Source: Parahoeflea olei (GTDB taxonomy: Bacteria; Pseudomonadota; Alphaproteobacteria; Rhizobiales; Rhizobiaceae). Taken from it: DNA of 64,000 bases. The translations under genes and the position numbers were made by a program. The stretch covers positions 1-64,000 of the forward strand of contig NZ_LQZT01000012.1 in the NCBI RefSeq assembly GCF_001703635.1, in the 5' to 3' direction. This document shows positions 18,431 to 27,644 of the stretch, piece by piece. Below the pieces are notes generated by a model, which was given only the letters and a program-made list of their open reading frames with translations, ran no database searches and had not been told where the DNA came from. How positions within the stretch are numbered: position 1 is the first letter of the stretch; each line of letters opens with the position of its first letter.

Positions 18431-19509
18431 TGCTCTATCGCGAATCGGGACAGTACAAGACCAGCTACATTGCCGACCAGGCGATCTTCCCGATCCGGGA
18501 AGACCGCATCGGCATGGGGCTGATCGGGCTTGCGGCCGTGTGCATCCCGTTTTTCGCGAGCGATTTCTTTCTCAACGCGATCATGACGCCGTTCCTGATC
18601 CTGGCGCTTGCCGCGATCGGGCTCAACATCCTGACCGGCTATGCCGGACAGCTCTCGCTCGGCACAGGCGCGTTCATGGGGGTGGGGGCCTATAGCTGCT
18701 ACAAGCTCACCTCGATCTTTCCGGATGTGAACATCATTGTTCTGGTGCTGGCCTCCGGCCTGTTCTCGGCCGCCATCGGCGTCGTGTTCGGGCTGCCGTC
18801 GCTCAGGATCAAGGGGCTCTATCTCGCCGTCACCACGCTGGCGGCGCAGTTCTTCCTCGAATGGTGCTTCATCCGGATCCCGTGGCTCTACAACTACAAT
18901 TCGTCGGGCGCGATCGAGGTGCCCGAGCGGCGCGGCTTCGGCGACGTCATCCTGACCGGGCCGTCGGCCTCGGCGATGACGCAGTATTTCGTGGTGCTCG
19001 GCATCGTGGTGGCGATCACGCTGGCGGTGAAGAACATCGTGCGCGGGCGCATCGGGCGGCAGTGGATGATGATCCGCGACATGGACATCGCCGCCGAACT
19101 GATGGGCGTGCGGCCGCTCACGGCCAAGCTGTCGGCCTTCGCGGTCTCGTCCTACCTGTGCGGCGTGGCGGGCGCCATGTTCATCTTCTTCTATCTCGGA
19201 GCGGCCGAACCTTCGGCGTTCTCGATCACGCTGTCGTTCCAGGTGCTGTTCATGGTGATCCTCGGCGGGCTCGGCAGCCTGGTCGGCTCCTTCTTCGGCG
19301 CGGCCTTCATCTGGGGCCTGCCGATCGTGCTGCGCGCGGGCCTGCCTGCGCTCGGCATCGGCATCGCGGCGGAAACCGTGTTTCACATCGCCACCATGAT
19401 CGTGGGGGCGCTGATCATCTTCTTCCTCATTGTCGAGCCGCACGGGCTCGCGCGGCTGTGGTCGCTCGGCAAGGAGAAACTGCGTGTCTGGCCGTTCCCC
19501 TACGGCTGA
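18430..19509 (+). CDS. livM: ABC transporter permease LivM
   Basis: A 359-residue permease with about nine hydrophobic helices. LivM signatures include ALAAIGLNILTGYAGQLSLG near residues 57-76 and the cytoplasmic loop GRQWMMIRDMDIAAELMGV. The N-terminal 30 residues are soluble, as is common in this subfamily. Its ATG overlaps the VOC stop. About 150 bases separate it from livK, enough for a secondary promoter or processing site. Confidence 0.92.
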   Translation: MLYRESGQYKTSYIADQAIFPIREDRIGMGLIGLAAVCIPFFASDFFLNAIMTPFLILALAAIGLNILTGYAGQLSLGTGAFMGVGAYSCYKLTSIFPDVNIIVLVLASGLFSAAIGVVFGLPSLRIKGLYLAVTTLAAQFFLEWCFIRIPWLYNYNSSGAIEVPERRGFGDVILTGPSASAMTQYFVVLGIVVAITLAVKNIVRGRIGRQWMMIRDMDIAAELMGVRPLTAKLSAFAVSSYLCGVAGAMFIFFYLGAAEPSAFSITLSFQVLFMVILGGLGSLVGSFFGAAFIWGLPIVLRAGLPALGIGIAAETVFHIATMIVGALIIFFLIVEPHGLARLWSLGKEKLRVWPFPYG

Positions 19510-19660
19510 ACCGATGGTGTCTTGCGGGCCGTTTGAGGAGGCGGAGCGCAAGGGATCGACAAGCGGCACTGTCCGGGCAAGGGACCCGTCCGGACCAGCA
19601 TGCCGGGAGGAACCGGGTCCCCGGACTGGTGCGGAAACCGCGCCAAATGGGAGGAATACC

Positions 19661-20980
19661 ATGCGACTGAAACGTCTGATCGCCGGATCCATATTGGCCG
19701 GCACCCTGGCGGGCGCGGCGCTGCCGGCCCTTGCCGACGAGCTGTTCGTGCCGCTGTTCAGCTACCGCACCGGGCCCTACGCCGGCTCGGGCATCCCGAT
19801 CGCCAACGGCATGCACGACTACCTCACCATGCTCAACGAGCGCGACGGTGGCATCAACGGGGTCAAGCTCCGGATCGAGGAATGCGAGACCGGCTACGAC
19901 ACCCAGAAGGGGGTGGAATGCTATGAGCAGGTCAAGGGCGCGGGCGCCTTGCTCATCAACCCCTATTCGACCGGCATCACGCTGCAGGTGATCCCGAAGG
20001 CATCGGTCGACAAGATCCCGGTGCTGTCGATGGCCTATGGCCTGTCCGCGGCCGCGATCGGCAACACCTTCCCGTGGGTGTTCAATCCGCCGGACACCTA
20101 TTGGGATGGCGCCTCGGCCATCATCACCGACATTGCCCGCCGCGAGGGCGGCGCGGAGAATCTCAAGGGCAAGAAGATCGGCTACATCTTCCTCGACGCC
20201 GGCTATGGCCGCGAGGCGATTCCGCTGCTCGAACAGCTCTCCGAGACCATGGGCTTCGAGCTTCTGCAATACCCGGTTCCCGGCAAGGAAATGCAGAACC
20301 AGTCCTCGCAGTGGCTCAACATCCGCCGCGACCGGCCCGACTACATGGTGATGTGGGGCTGGGGGGCGATGAACCCCACGGCGGTCAAGGAAGCCACCAA
20401 GATCCGCTATCCCATGGACAAGTTCTATGGCGTGTGGTGGTCGGGCGGCAATGACGACGCGGCCGCCGGCGGCGAAGACGCCAAGGGGTTCCGCACGCTC
20501 AACTTCCACGGTGTGGGGTCCGATTATCCCGTGATCGCCGACATCAAGAAATATGTGGTGGATGCCGGCAAGAGCCAGGTCGATCCGGCGAAGTTTGCCG
20601 ACAACCTCTACAACCGCGGCGTCTACAACTCGATGCTGATCGCCGAGGGCATCCGCAAGGCCCAGGAGATCGCCGGCAAGCCGATGATCACCGCGTCGGA
20701 CATGCGTAACGGGCTCGAGAACCTCGACGTCAGCGAGGCGCGTCTCAAGGAAATCGGCATGGAAGGCTTCGCGTTGCCGATGAAGCTCACCTGCGAGGAC
20801 CATTCCGGGCACCACAAGGTCTATATCGTCGAATGGGACGGCAAGGACTGGCAAAAGTCCGGCGACTGGTTCTCGCCCGATGTCGGGACGGTTAAGCCGC
20901 TTCTGCAGAAGGCGGCCGAGGACTATGTGGCGAGCAACTCGCCCTGGCCCGAGCGCACGGAGCCGTGCCTGAACAAGTAA
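19661..20980 (+). CDS. livK: Periplasmic substrate-binding protein LivK-type
   Basis: A 439-residue periplasmic binding protein of the branched-chain amino acid family (type I fold). A signal peptide covers residues 1-25 (cleavage after LPALA). The mature part begins with DELFVPLFSYRTGPYAGSG, containing the ligand-loop pattern GPYAG. It is longer than classical LivK (about 370 aa), as are the binding proteins of transporters paired with acyl-CoA ligases, which import aromatic or aliphatic acids rather than amino acids. The start ATG follows a strong GGGAGGAA site. The ligand is not identifiable from sequence. Confidence 0.9.
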   Translation: MRLKRLIAGSILAGTLAGAALPALADELFVPLFSYRTGPYAGSGIPIANGMHDYLTMLNERDGGINGVKLRIEECETGYDTQKGVECYEQVKGAGALLINPYSTGITLQVIPKASVDKIPVLSMAYGLSAAAIGNTFPWVFNPPDTYWDGASAIITDIARREGGAENLKGKKIGYIFLDAGYGREAIPLLEQLSETMGFELLQYPVPGKEMQNQSSQWLNIRRDRPDYMVMWGWGAMNPTAVKEATKIRYPMDKFYGVWWSGGNDDAAAGGEDAKGFRTLNFHGVGSDYPVIADIKKYVVDAGKSQVDPAKFADNLYNRGVYNSMLIAEGIRKAQEIAGKPMITASDMRNGLENLDVSEARLKEIGMEGFALPMKLTCEDHSGHHKVYIVEWDGKDWQKSGDWFSPDVGTVKPLLQKAAEDYVASNSPWPERTEPCLNK

Positions 20981-21066
20981 GGCTGCAAGGCCTGCCGCCG
21001 CGCGAGACCACGCGACTCGCGCGGCGGCGCCGGGGTTCTAGGGCTTGAACCGGAAAGGGTGAAGAC

Positions 21067-21903
21067 ATGACCGCTTCCGCATCGACCGAGGCGTCTCCGC
21101 AGCGCAACATTCTCGCGGTCAACAATATCGAGGTGATCTACGATCACGTGATCCTGGTGCTCAAGGGCGTCTCGCTGACGGTGCCGGAGGGCGGCATCGT
21201 CGCACTGCTGGGCGCCAACGGCGCGGGCAAGACCACCACGCTCAAGGCGATTTCCAACCTCTTGCGTTCCGAGCGCGGCGAGGTCACCAAGGGGTCGATC
21301 GAATTCGAGGGCGCGCGCATCGAGGCGCAGACGGCCAACGAACTGGTGCGGCGCGGCTGCATCCAGGTGATGGAAGGCCGGCACTGCTTCGGGCACCTGA
21401 CGATCGAGGAGAACCTGCTGACCGGCGCGTTCACGCGGCGCGACGGCCATGCGGCGATCAAGCACGACATGGAAATGGTCTATGACTATTTCCCGCGGCT
21501 GAGGGAACGGCGCTCTAGCCAGGCCGGCTACACCTCGGGCGGCGAACAGCAGATGACGGCGATCGGGCGGGCGCTGATGAGCCGGCCGAAGATGATCCTG
21601 CTCGACGAGCCGTCGATGGGGCTTGCGCCGCAGTTGCAGGAAGAGATCTTCGAGATCGTCAAGAAGCTCAACCGGCAGGAGGGCGTCTCCTTCCTGCTTG
21701 CCGAGCAGAACACCAATATCGCGCTCAGATATGCCACCTATGGCTATATCCTGGAATCGGGCCGCATCGTCATGGACGGGGTCGCCAAGGACCTGCGCGA
21801 GAACGAGGACGTCAAGGAATTCTACCTCGGCGTCGGCGGCGAGGGGCGGCGGTCGTTCAAGAACGTCAAGCACTACAAGCGCCGCAAGCGCTGGCTCGCC
21901 TGA
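21067..21903 (+). CDS. livF: ABC transporter ATPase LivF
   Basis: A 278-residue ABC ATPase of the LivF type: Walker A GANGAGKTT, signature YTSGGEQQMTAIGRALM, Walker B MILLDEPSMGL, and H-loop segment AEQN in place of a His, as is usual in LivF. It closes the transporter operon. A long inverted repeat (21905-21964) begins right after the stop, and the tetR gene follows with its own operator. Confidence 0.93.
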   Translation: MTASASTEASPQRNILAVNNIEVIYDHVILVLKGVSLTVPEGGIVALLGANGAGKTTTLKAISNLLRSERGEVTKGSIEFEGARIEAQTANELVRRGCIQVMEGRHCFGHLTIEENLLTGAFTRRDGHAAIKHDMEMVYDYFPRLRERRSSQAGYTSGGEQQMTAIGRALMSRPKMILLDEPSMGLAPQLQEEIFEIVKKLNRQEGVSFLLAEQNTNIALRYATYGYILESGRIVMDGVAKDLRENEDVKEFYLGVGGEGRRSFKNVKHYKRRKRWLA

Positions 21904-21904
21904 T

Positions 21905-21964
21905 CCGGGAGCGTTCCTGGCGGACCCTGCCGGATCCCTGGTTCCGGCGGTGGAGCGCTCCCGG
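21905..21964 (+). repeat. Inverted repeat at the end of the liv operon
   Basis: CCGGGAGCG (21905-21913) pairs with CGCTCCCGG (21956-21964), and an inner stem GCCGGA/TCCGGC lies at about 21930-21949. There is no T-run, so it is a 3'-end stabilising or weak termination structure rather than a classical rho-independent terminator. Confidence 0.5.
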
Positions 21965-22002
21965 CGGCCCCCTCTTGCGCAGCAGGTGGGAAGAGGATAA
22001 AT

Positions 22003-22019
22003 AAACGAACGTTCATTTA
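22003..22019. promoter_or_regulatory. TetR-type operator before tetR-ivd-mcc
   Basis: AAACGAACGTTCATTTA is a near-perfect palindrome centred on GAACGTTC and ends 12 bases before the tetR ATG. It is almost identical to the site at 14157-14173. This placement predicts autorepression of tetR and joint control of the downstream ivd-mcc genes. Confidence 0.75.
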
Positions 22020-22031
22020 ATTGTGGGAGCC

Positions 22032-22634
22032 ATGGCGCGACGAACGGGATCATCGGGGGCGGAAACGGCGGAGAAGCTGCGCGAGGTCGCGCTCGAACTG
22101 TTCGCGCGGTCAGGCTACGCCGCCGTCTCGATGCGCGAGATCGCCGCGCGCACGGGCGTGCAGGCCGGCGCGATCTACAATCACTTTCCGACCAAGCAGC
22201 ACCTGTTGCAGGACCTTCTGGTGGTGCATATGGAGACGCTGCTCAAGGCCTGGGCCGAGGCCGACCGGCCGGACCTGCCGGCGCCGGCCGCGCTCGAGAA
22301 TTTCGTCCGGTTCCATATCCGCTATCACCTCGACCGCTCGCGCGAGGTGTTCATCTCCTACATGGAGCTTCGAAGCCTCGAGGACGAGAATTTCAGCGTG
22401 ATCGAGCGGCTCAGGCGCAGCTATGAGAAGGCGCCGCGCGCCATTCTCGACCGGGGCGCCGCCGACGGCTCCTTTGACATTCTCGATCCGCAGGTGACCA
22501 CCATGGCGATCATCGCCATGCTCAACGGCATGACCACCTGGTACCGGGAGTCCGGGCGCCTGTCGCTCGACGAGATCGAGGCGGTCTATATCCGTCTGGT
22601 CAAGCGGCTGGTGGGACAAAAGGAGGAGGACTGA
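22032..22634 (+). CDS. TetR-family transcriptional regulator
   Basis: A 200-residue TetR regulator. The N-terminal helix-turn-helix is clear: [20 protein letters not shown] followed by [20 protein letters not shown] (about residues 18-57). The C-terminal ligand domain has no diagnostic residues. It is encoded two bases upstream of ivd, so it probably senses an acyl-CoA of this pathway, as LiuQ- or PsrA-like regulators do. A GTG at 22023 is an alternative start; ATG 22032 gives the normal TetR N-terminus. The operator abuts the start codon. Confidence 0.9.
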   Translation: MARRTGSSGAETAEKLREVALELFARSGYAAVSMREIAARTGVQAGAIYNHFPTKQHLLQDLLVVHMETLLKAWAEADRPDLPAPAALENFVRFHIRYHLDRSREVFISYMELRSLEDENFSVIERLRRSYEKAPRAILDRGAADGSFDILDPQVTTMAIIAMLNGMTTWYRESGRLSLDEIEAVYIRLVKRLVGQKEED

Positions 22635-22635
22635 C

Positions 22636-23799
22636 ATGTTCACCACAGGCATGAATTTCGGGTTGGGCGAAGAGATCGACGCGCTTCGGGACACGGTGGC
22701 GCGCTTCGCTGCCGACCGGATTGCGCCGGAGGCGGAGAAGACCGACCGCGAGAACCAGTTCCCGATGCATCTGTGGCAGGAGATGGGCGCGCTCGGCCTT
22801 TTGGGCATGACGGCCGATCCGGAGTTCGGCGGCACCGGCATGAGCTATCTCGCCCATGTGGTGGCGATGGAGGAGATCAGCCGCGCCTCGGCCTCGGTGG
22901 GCCTGTCCTACGGCGCCCATTCCAATCTCTGCGTCAACCAGATCAACCGCTGGGGCTCGCAGGCGCAGAAGCAGCGCTACCTGCCGAAACTGTGTTCGGG
23001 CGAGAATGTCGGCGCGCTGGCAATGAGCGAGCCGGGCTCGGGCTCGGACGTGGTCTCGATGAAGCTCCGGGCGGAAAAGCGCAACGACCGCTATGTGCTC
23101 AACGGCAACAAGATGTGGATCACCAACGGGCCTGACGCCAACACGCTGGTGGTCTATGCCAAGACCGATCCGGAGGCGAAATCGCGCGGCATCACCGCCT
23201 TCCTGATCGAGAAGGGCATGGCCGGGTTCTCGACCGCGCAGAAGCTCGACAAGATGGGCATGCGCGGCTCCAACACCTGCGAACTGGTGTTCGAGAACTG
23301 CGAGGTGCCCTATGACAACGTTTTGGGCGAGGAAGGGCAGGGCGCCGCGATCCTGATGTCCGGGCTCGACTACGAGCGCGTGGTGCTGGCCGGCGGGCCG
23401 CTCGGCATCATGGCGGCGGCGATGGATGTGGTCGTGCCCTATTGCCACGAGCGCAAGCAGTTCGGCCAGCCGATCGGCGAGTTCCAGCTGATGCAGGGCA
23501 AGCTCGCCGACATGTACACGACGATGAATGCCTGCCGCGCCTATGTCTATGCCGTCGCGCAGGCCTGCGACCGCGGCGAGACCACCCGCAAGGATGCCGC
23601 CGGCTGCATCCTCTACGCGGCGGAGAAGGCGACGCAGGTGGCGCTCGAGGCGATCCAGGCGCTGGGCGGCAACGGCTATATCAACGACTATCCGACCGGC
23701 CGGCTGTTGCGCGATGCGAAACTCTACGAGATCGGCGCCGGCACCAGCGAAATCCGCCGCATGCTGATCGGCCGCGAGATGATGGCGGAGACGGGGTGA
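22636..23799 (+). CDS. ivd: Isovaleryl-CoA dehydrogenase
   Basis: A 387-residue acyl-CoA dehydrogenase (FAD) that oxidises isovaleryl-CoA to 3-methylcrotonyl-CoA in leucine/isovalerate breakdown. The isovaleryl-CoA-specific arrangement is visible: the catalytic Glu lies at residue 247 in [15 protein letters not shown], and the position used by other acyl-CoA dehydrogenases reads [12 protein letters not shown], as in known IVDs. FAD-binding segments [11 protein letters not shown] and MWITNGPDA are present. Length matches the family. The product is the substrate of the carboxylase encoded downstream. A toxin-antitoxin module follows directly instead of the carboxylase gene. Confidence 0.93.
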   Translation: MFTTGMNFGLGEEIDALRDTVARFAADRIAPEAEKTDRENQFPMHLWQEMGALGLLGMTADPEFGGTGMSYLAHVVAMEEISRASASVGLSYGAHSNLCVNQINRWGSQAQKQRYLPKLCSGENVGALAMSEPGSGSDVVSMKLRAEKRNDRYVLNGNKMWITNGPDANTLVVYAKTDPEAKSRGITAFLIEKGMAGFSTAQKLDKMGMRGSNTCELVFENCEVPYDNVLGEEGQGAAILMSGLDYERVVLAGGPLGIMAAAMDVVVPYCHERKQFGQPIGEFQLMQGKLADMYTTMNACRAYVYAVAQACDRGETTRKDAAGCILYAAEKATQVALEAIQALGGNGYINDYPTGRLLRDAKLYEIGAGTSEIRRMLIGREMMAETG

Positions 23800-23811
23800 C
23801 GCAAATCTGAT

Positions 23812-23842
23812 ATGCTGCCATGTAATGAATATGTGGCAACAT
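23812..23842. promoter_or_regulatory. Inverted repeat, candidate operator of the AbrB/PIN module
   Basis: Arms ATGCTGCCATGT (23812-23823) and ATGTGGCAACAT (23831-23842) are complementary at 10 of 12 positions around an AATGAAT spacer. This locally AT-rich stretch lies between ivd and the antitoxin start, where an autoregulated toxin-antitoxin promoter is expected. Confidence 0.5.
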
Positions 23843-23858
23843 TGCGAAAGTTGGCAGA

Positions 23859-24245
23859 ATGGCGAAGCGTGGCGGAAAGGCAGGGTTCTCGGAGGGCGGA
23901 CAGGCGGCCTATGGGTTGGCGTCCGAACCCCGCGAAGAGCCGATGCTCGACCGGGTCAAGCTCGGCGAGGGCGGGCGGCTGGTCATCCCGGCGGCCATGC
24001 GCGAAGCGCTCGGGGTGAAACCGGGCGACGAGATGGCGTTGGAGGTTGTCGACGGTGAGCTGCGGATCAAGTCGTACAGGGCGGTGATCAGGGAGATCCA
24101 GGCCGAGTTCAACACGCTTGTGCCCGAAGGCGTCGATGTGGTGGGCGATTTCCTGCGCGAGCGCCGGGAAGAGCAAGCCCGTGCCGATGCGCGGCTGGAC
24201 CGGCTGAACCGGGAAGGCATGCGGCAGAAAGATGGGTCCGAATGA
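23859..24245 (+). CDS. AbrB/MazE-like antitoxin
   Basis: A protein of up to 128 residues with a SpoVT/AbrB DNA-binding domain: LGEGGRLVIPAAMREALGVK followed by PGDEMALEV at about residues 36-64. The C-terminal helical region (RREEQARADARLDRLNRE) is the likely toxin-binding part. ATG 23943 is an alternative start (100 aa) that keeps the whole domain; I kept 23859 because an inverted repeat just upstream suggests the promoter is there. Its stop overlaps the toxin start (ATGA). It forms a type II module with the next gene. Confidence 0.8.
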   Translation: MAKRGGKAGFSEGGQAAYGLASEPREEPMLDRVKLGEGGRLVIPAAMREALGVKPGDEMALEVVDGELRIKSYRAVIREIQAEFNTLVPEGVDVVGDFLRERREEQARADARLDRLNREGMRQKDGSE

Positions 24246-24621
24246 ATGTCGTGGTCGACAGCTCCGTCATTCTGGCCGTGTTGCGCAACGAGATCGGAGC
24301 GGATCGGGCGGCCGGGGCTCTCTTCGGGGCAGCAATGGCGTCGGTGAATGCGGTGGAGGTGATCACGCGCCTGATCGATCTGGGATATGCGCCGGAGCGC
24401 GCGCTTTCGGCGCTGTCGCGGTTCCGGCTCGACATCGTGGCGTTCGACATGGAACTCGCGGGGATGGCTGGCTTCTTGCGCGCTGCGACACGCCATGTCG
24501 GCCTGTCGCTTGGCGACCGGGCGTGTCTTGCGCTCGCCATCCGCGACAACGCAACGGCGCTGACCGCCGACAGAAACTGGGCTGATCTCGACCTGCCCTG
24601 CAAAGTGGAGCTCATTCGCTG

Positions 24622-24622
<1 letters not shown>
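24242..24622 (+). CDS. PIN-domain toxin (VapC-like ribonuclease)
   Basis: A 126-residue PIN-domain protein. Acidic active-site residues appear in order: [11 protein letters not shown] (Asp 5 region), the conserved Glu in [19 protein letters not shown] (Asp), and TADRNW (Asp). PIN toxins of this size cleave tRNA or rRNA. It overlaps the antitoxin by four bases, and its TGA overlaps the ATG of the carboxylase gene by one base. The module is therefore stitched into the catabolic operon so that translation could pass from toxin to carboxylase. Confidence 0.85.
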
Positions 24623-26238
<1,616 letters not shown>

Positions 26239-26772
26239 CCAATCTCCCCCTTGGAGGGGGAGAAAGCGATTTCGGTGTCTTGGACGTGCGCAGCGCGGCC
26301 AAGCGCCAGAAATCGCAAGAGAGGGGGGCGGCATGGCAGACCAGGGATCCGACCGTATGAGAGCCTTCGCCCGGTCGATGCGCAAGGCGCCGACGAAGGC
26401 GGAGAACATGCTCCGGCAGATGTTGCGCGGGCGAAAGCTGGAGGGGCTCAAGTTCAAGCGTCAGGAGCCGATGGGTCCTTACATCGTCGATTTCGTCTGC
26501 CACGAGAAGAAACTGATCATAGAAGCCGACGGCGGGCAGCACAGCGAGAGCAGGTCGGATGTTGAACGCGACAGGTATTTCGAGGCGAGAGGCTACCGCA
26601 TCTTGAGGTTCTGGAATGACGAGATCGAACGCAACAGCGACGCAGCCGCGCAGCACATCATCAAGGTGGTGACGGATGCGTGAGCGCTGCCTGCCCCCTC
26701 TCTTGCAAAATCCAACACTTGGCTTTGCCAAGATGTTGATTTTGCTTTCTCCCTCTCAAGGGGGGAGATTGG
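26239..26772 (+). mobile_element. DUF559 cassette with terminal inverted repeats
   Basis: A 534-bp unit begins CCAATCTCCCCC (26239-26250) and ends GGGGGAGATTGG (26761-26772), with similarity continuing inward for about 27 bases with one indel. A second, inner inverted pair, GCAAGAGAGGGGG before the gene (about 26315-26327) and its complement after it (about 26694-26706), gives each end a hairpin. The only gene inside is the DUF559 protein. It lies exactly between mccB and the FitAB module. A short related copy without a gene occurs at 46818-46899. I interpret this as a small mobile or formerly mobile element; target duplications are not evident. Confidence 0.6.
26333..26683 (+). CDS. DUF559-family Vsr-like endonuclease
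   Basis: A 116-residue DUF559 protein of the restriction-endonuclease-like fold related to Vsr repair nucleases. Visible features are RSMRKAPTKAENMLRQMLRG, FKRQEPMGPYIVDFVC with the catalytic Asp, LIIEADGGQH with the second acidic residue and Gln-His, then DRYFEARGYRILRFWNDEI. Function in the cell is not established for the family. The gene lies wholly inside the inverted-repeat cassette, whose inner repeat supplies its G-rich ribosome binding region (GAGGGGGG before the ATG). Confidence 0.85.
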   Translation: MADQGSDRMRAFARSMRKAPTKAENMLRQMLRGRKLEGLKFKRQEPMGPYIVDFVCHEKKLIIEADGGQHSESRSDVERDRYFEARGYRILRFWNDEIERNSDAAAQHIIKVVTDA

Positions 26773-26915
26773 CGGCGAACGCCGTAGCGCCAGAAGCTGA
26801 CTTTGAAACTGTCCTAGGCAGCCAGCAGACGAGGATCGCATGACCATCACCAGACCCCTCATCGCTGCATCGGATCTGGCCCAATCGGGGTGGGATGGTC
26901 AGTCAGAACCAGAAA

Positions 26916-26934
26916 TGATATCATTTTGATATCA
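26916..26934. promoter_or_regulatory. Tandem TGATATCA operator of the FitAB-like module
   Basis: Two perfect 8-bp palindromes TGATATCA (26916-26923 and 26927-26934) are separated by TTT, putting their centres 11 bases apart on one helix face. They end just before the AGAAGGAGG ribosome binding site of the antitoxin, as expected for autoregulation by a FitA-type ribbon-helix-helix dimer. Confidence 0.7.
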
Positions 26935-26949
26935 GAAGGAGGTATGACG

Positions 26950-27207
26950 ATGGCTCAGATCGTGGTCAGGCAATTGGACGAGGCCGTGCTGGAAGCGGTG
27001 AAGCTGCGCGCTGTTGCGAACAAGCGGTCGACCGAGGCGGAAGTGCGCGCGATCCTTTCGAGCGCGGTCGGGCTGTCGCCCACGGACAGCGCGGGGGGCG
27101 GGCCTGTCCAACGTTTCAGCGATTTCGTGGGGATCGCATCCAACAAGCGCAGCCAGCAGGAAATCGATGACTATGTCCGTTCCCTGCGCGATGAATGGGA
27201 GCGATAA
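26950..27207 (+). CDS. FitA-like ribbon-helix-helix antitoxin
   Basis: An 85-residue antitoxin. The N-terminal segment MAQIVVRQLDEAVLEAVKLR followed by KRSTEAEVRAILSSAV is the FitA/Arc-type ribbon-helix-helix domain. The tail (QEIDDYVRSLRDEWER) is the toxin-binding part. I chose ATG 26950, which is spaced about seven bases from the strong AGGAGG; ATG 26944 would leave almost no spacing. It pairs with the PIN protein encoded next. Confidence 0.8.
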   Translation: MAQIVVRQLDEAVLEAVKLRAVANKRSTEAEVRAILSSAVGLSPTDSAGGGPVQRFSDFVGIASNKRSQQEIDDYVRSLRDEWER

Positions 27208-27209
27208 GG

Positions 27210-27644
27210 GTGGCGGAACACCGGCGTGTCTATCTCGATACCAATACGCTGATCGCCATCCTGGAGCAACCCGGTGAACTCGACACTGCCCAGAAGACCC
27301 TCGTGCGCGGGATCGACGAAGGAGAAATTGATGCGGTCACCAGCGAACTCACGCTGGCCGAATGCCTCGTCAAGCCGATAGCGGAGAAAGATGAACAACT
27401 GGTCCGCGCCTACTTGTCCCTGCTCGCTGCCGACAGCCCGTTTGTTCGCGTGAAGGGGGTCTCCCGCGATGTCTTGCTGGAGGCGGCACGTATCCGGGCC
27501 GGATCGGGTGTGAAATTGCCGGACGCGATTCACATAGCCACTGCCAATCTCGTGCAGTGCTCTGCCTTTGTCAGCAATGACCGTCGCCTGGCCTCGGCCA
27601 ACACCATGGATTTCAAGCTCTGGAGCCGGATGGACCTGCCATGA
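27210..27644 (+). CDS. FitB-like PIN-domain toxin
   Basis: A 144-residue PIN-domain ribonuclease-like protein: VYLDTNTLIAILE near the N-terminus with the first Asp, LTLAECLVKP with the conserved Glu, KLPDAIHIATA with the third acidic residue, and SNDRRLA with the fourth. I prefer the GTG at 27210 because GGGAG is eight bases upstream; an in-frame ATG at 27195 overlaps the antitoxin. Its stop overlaps the mccA ATG by four bases (ATGA). This is the second PIN module spliced into the ivd-mcc operon. Confidence 0.82.
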   Translation: MAEHRRVYLDTNTLIAILEQPGELDTAQKTLVRGIDEGEIDAVTSELTLAECLVKPIAEKDEQLVRAYLSLLAADSPFVRVKGVSRDVLLEAARIRAGSGVKLPDAIHIATANLVQCSAFVSNDRRLASANTMDFKLWSRMDLP

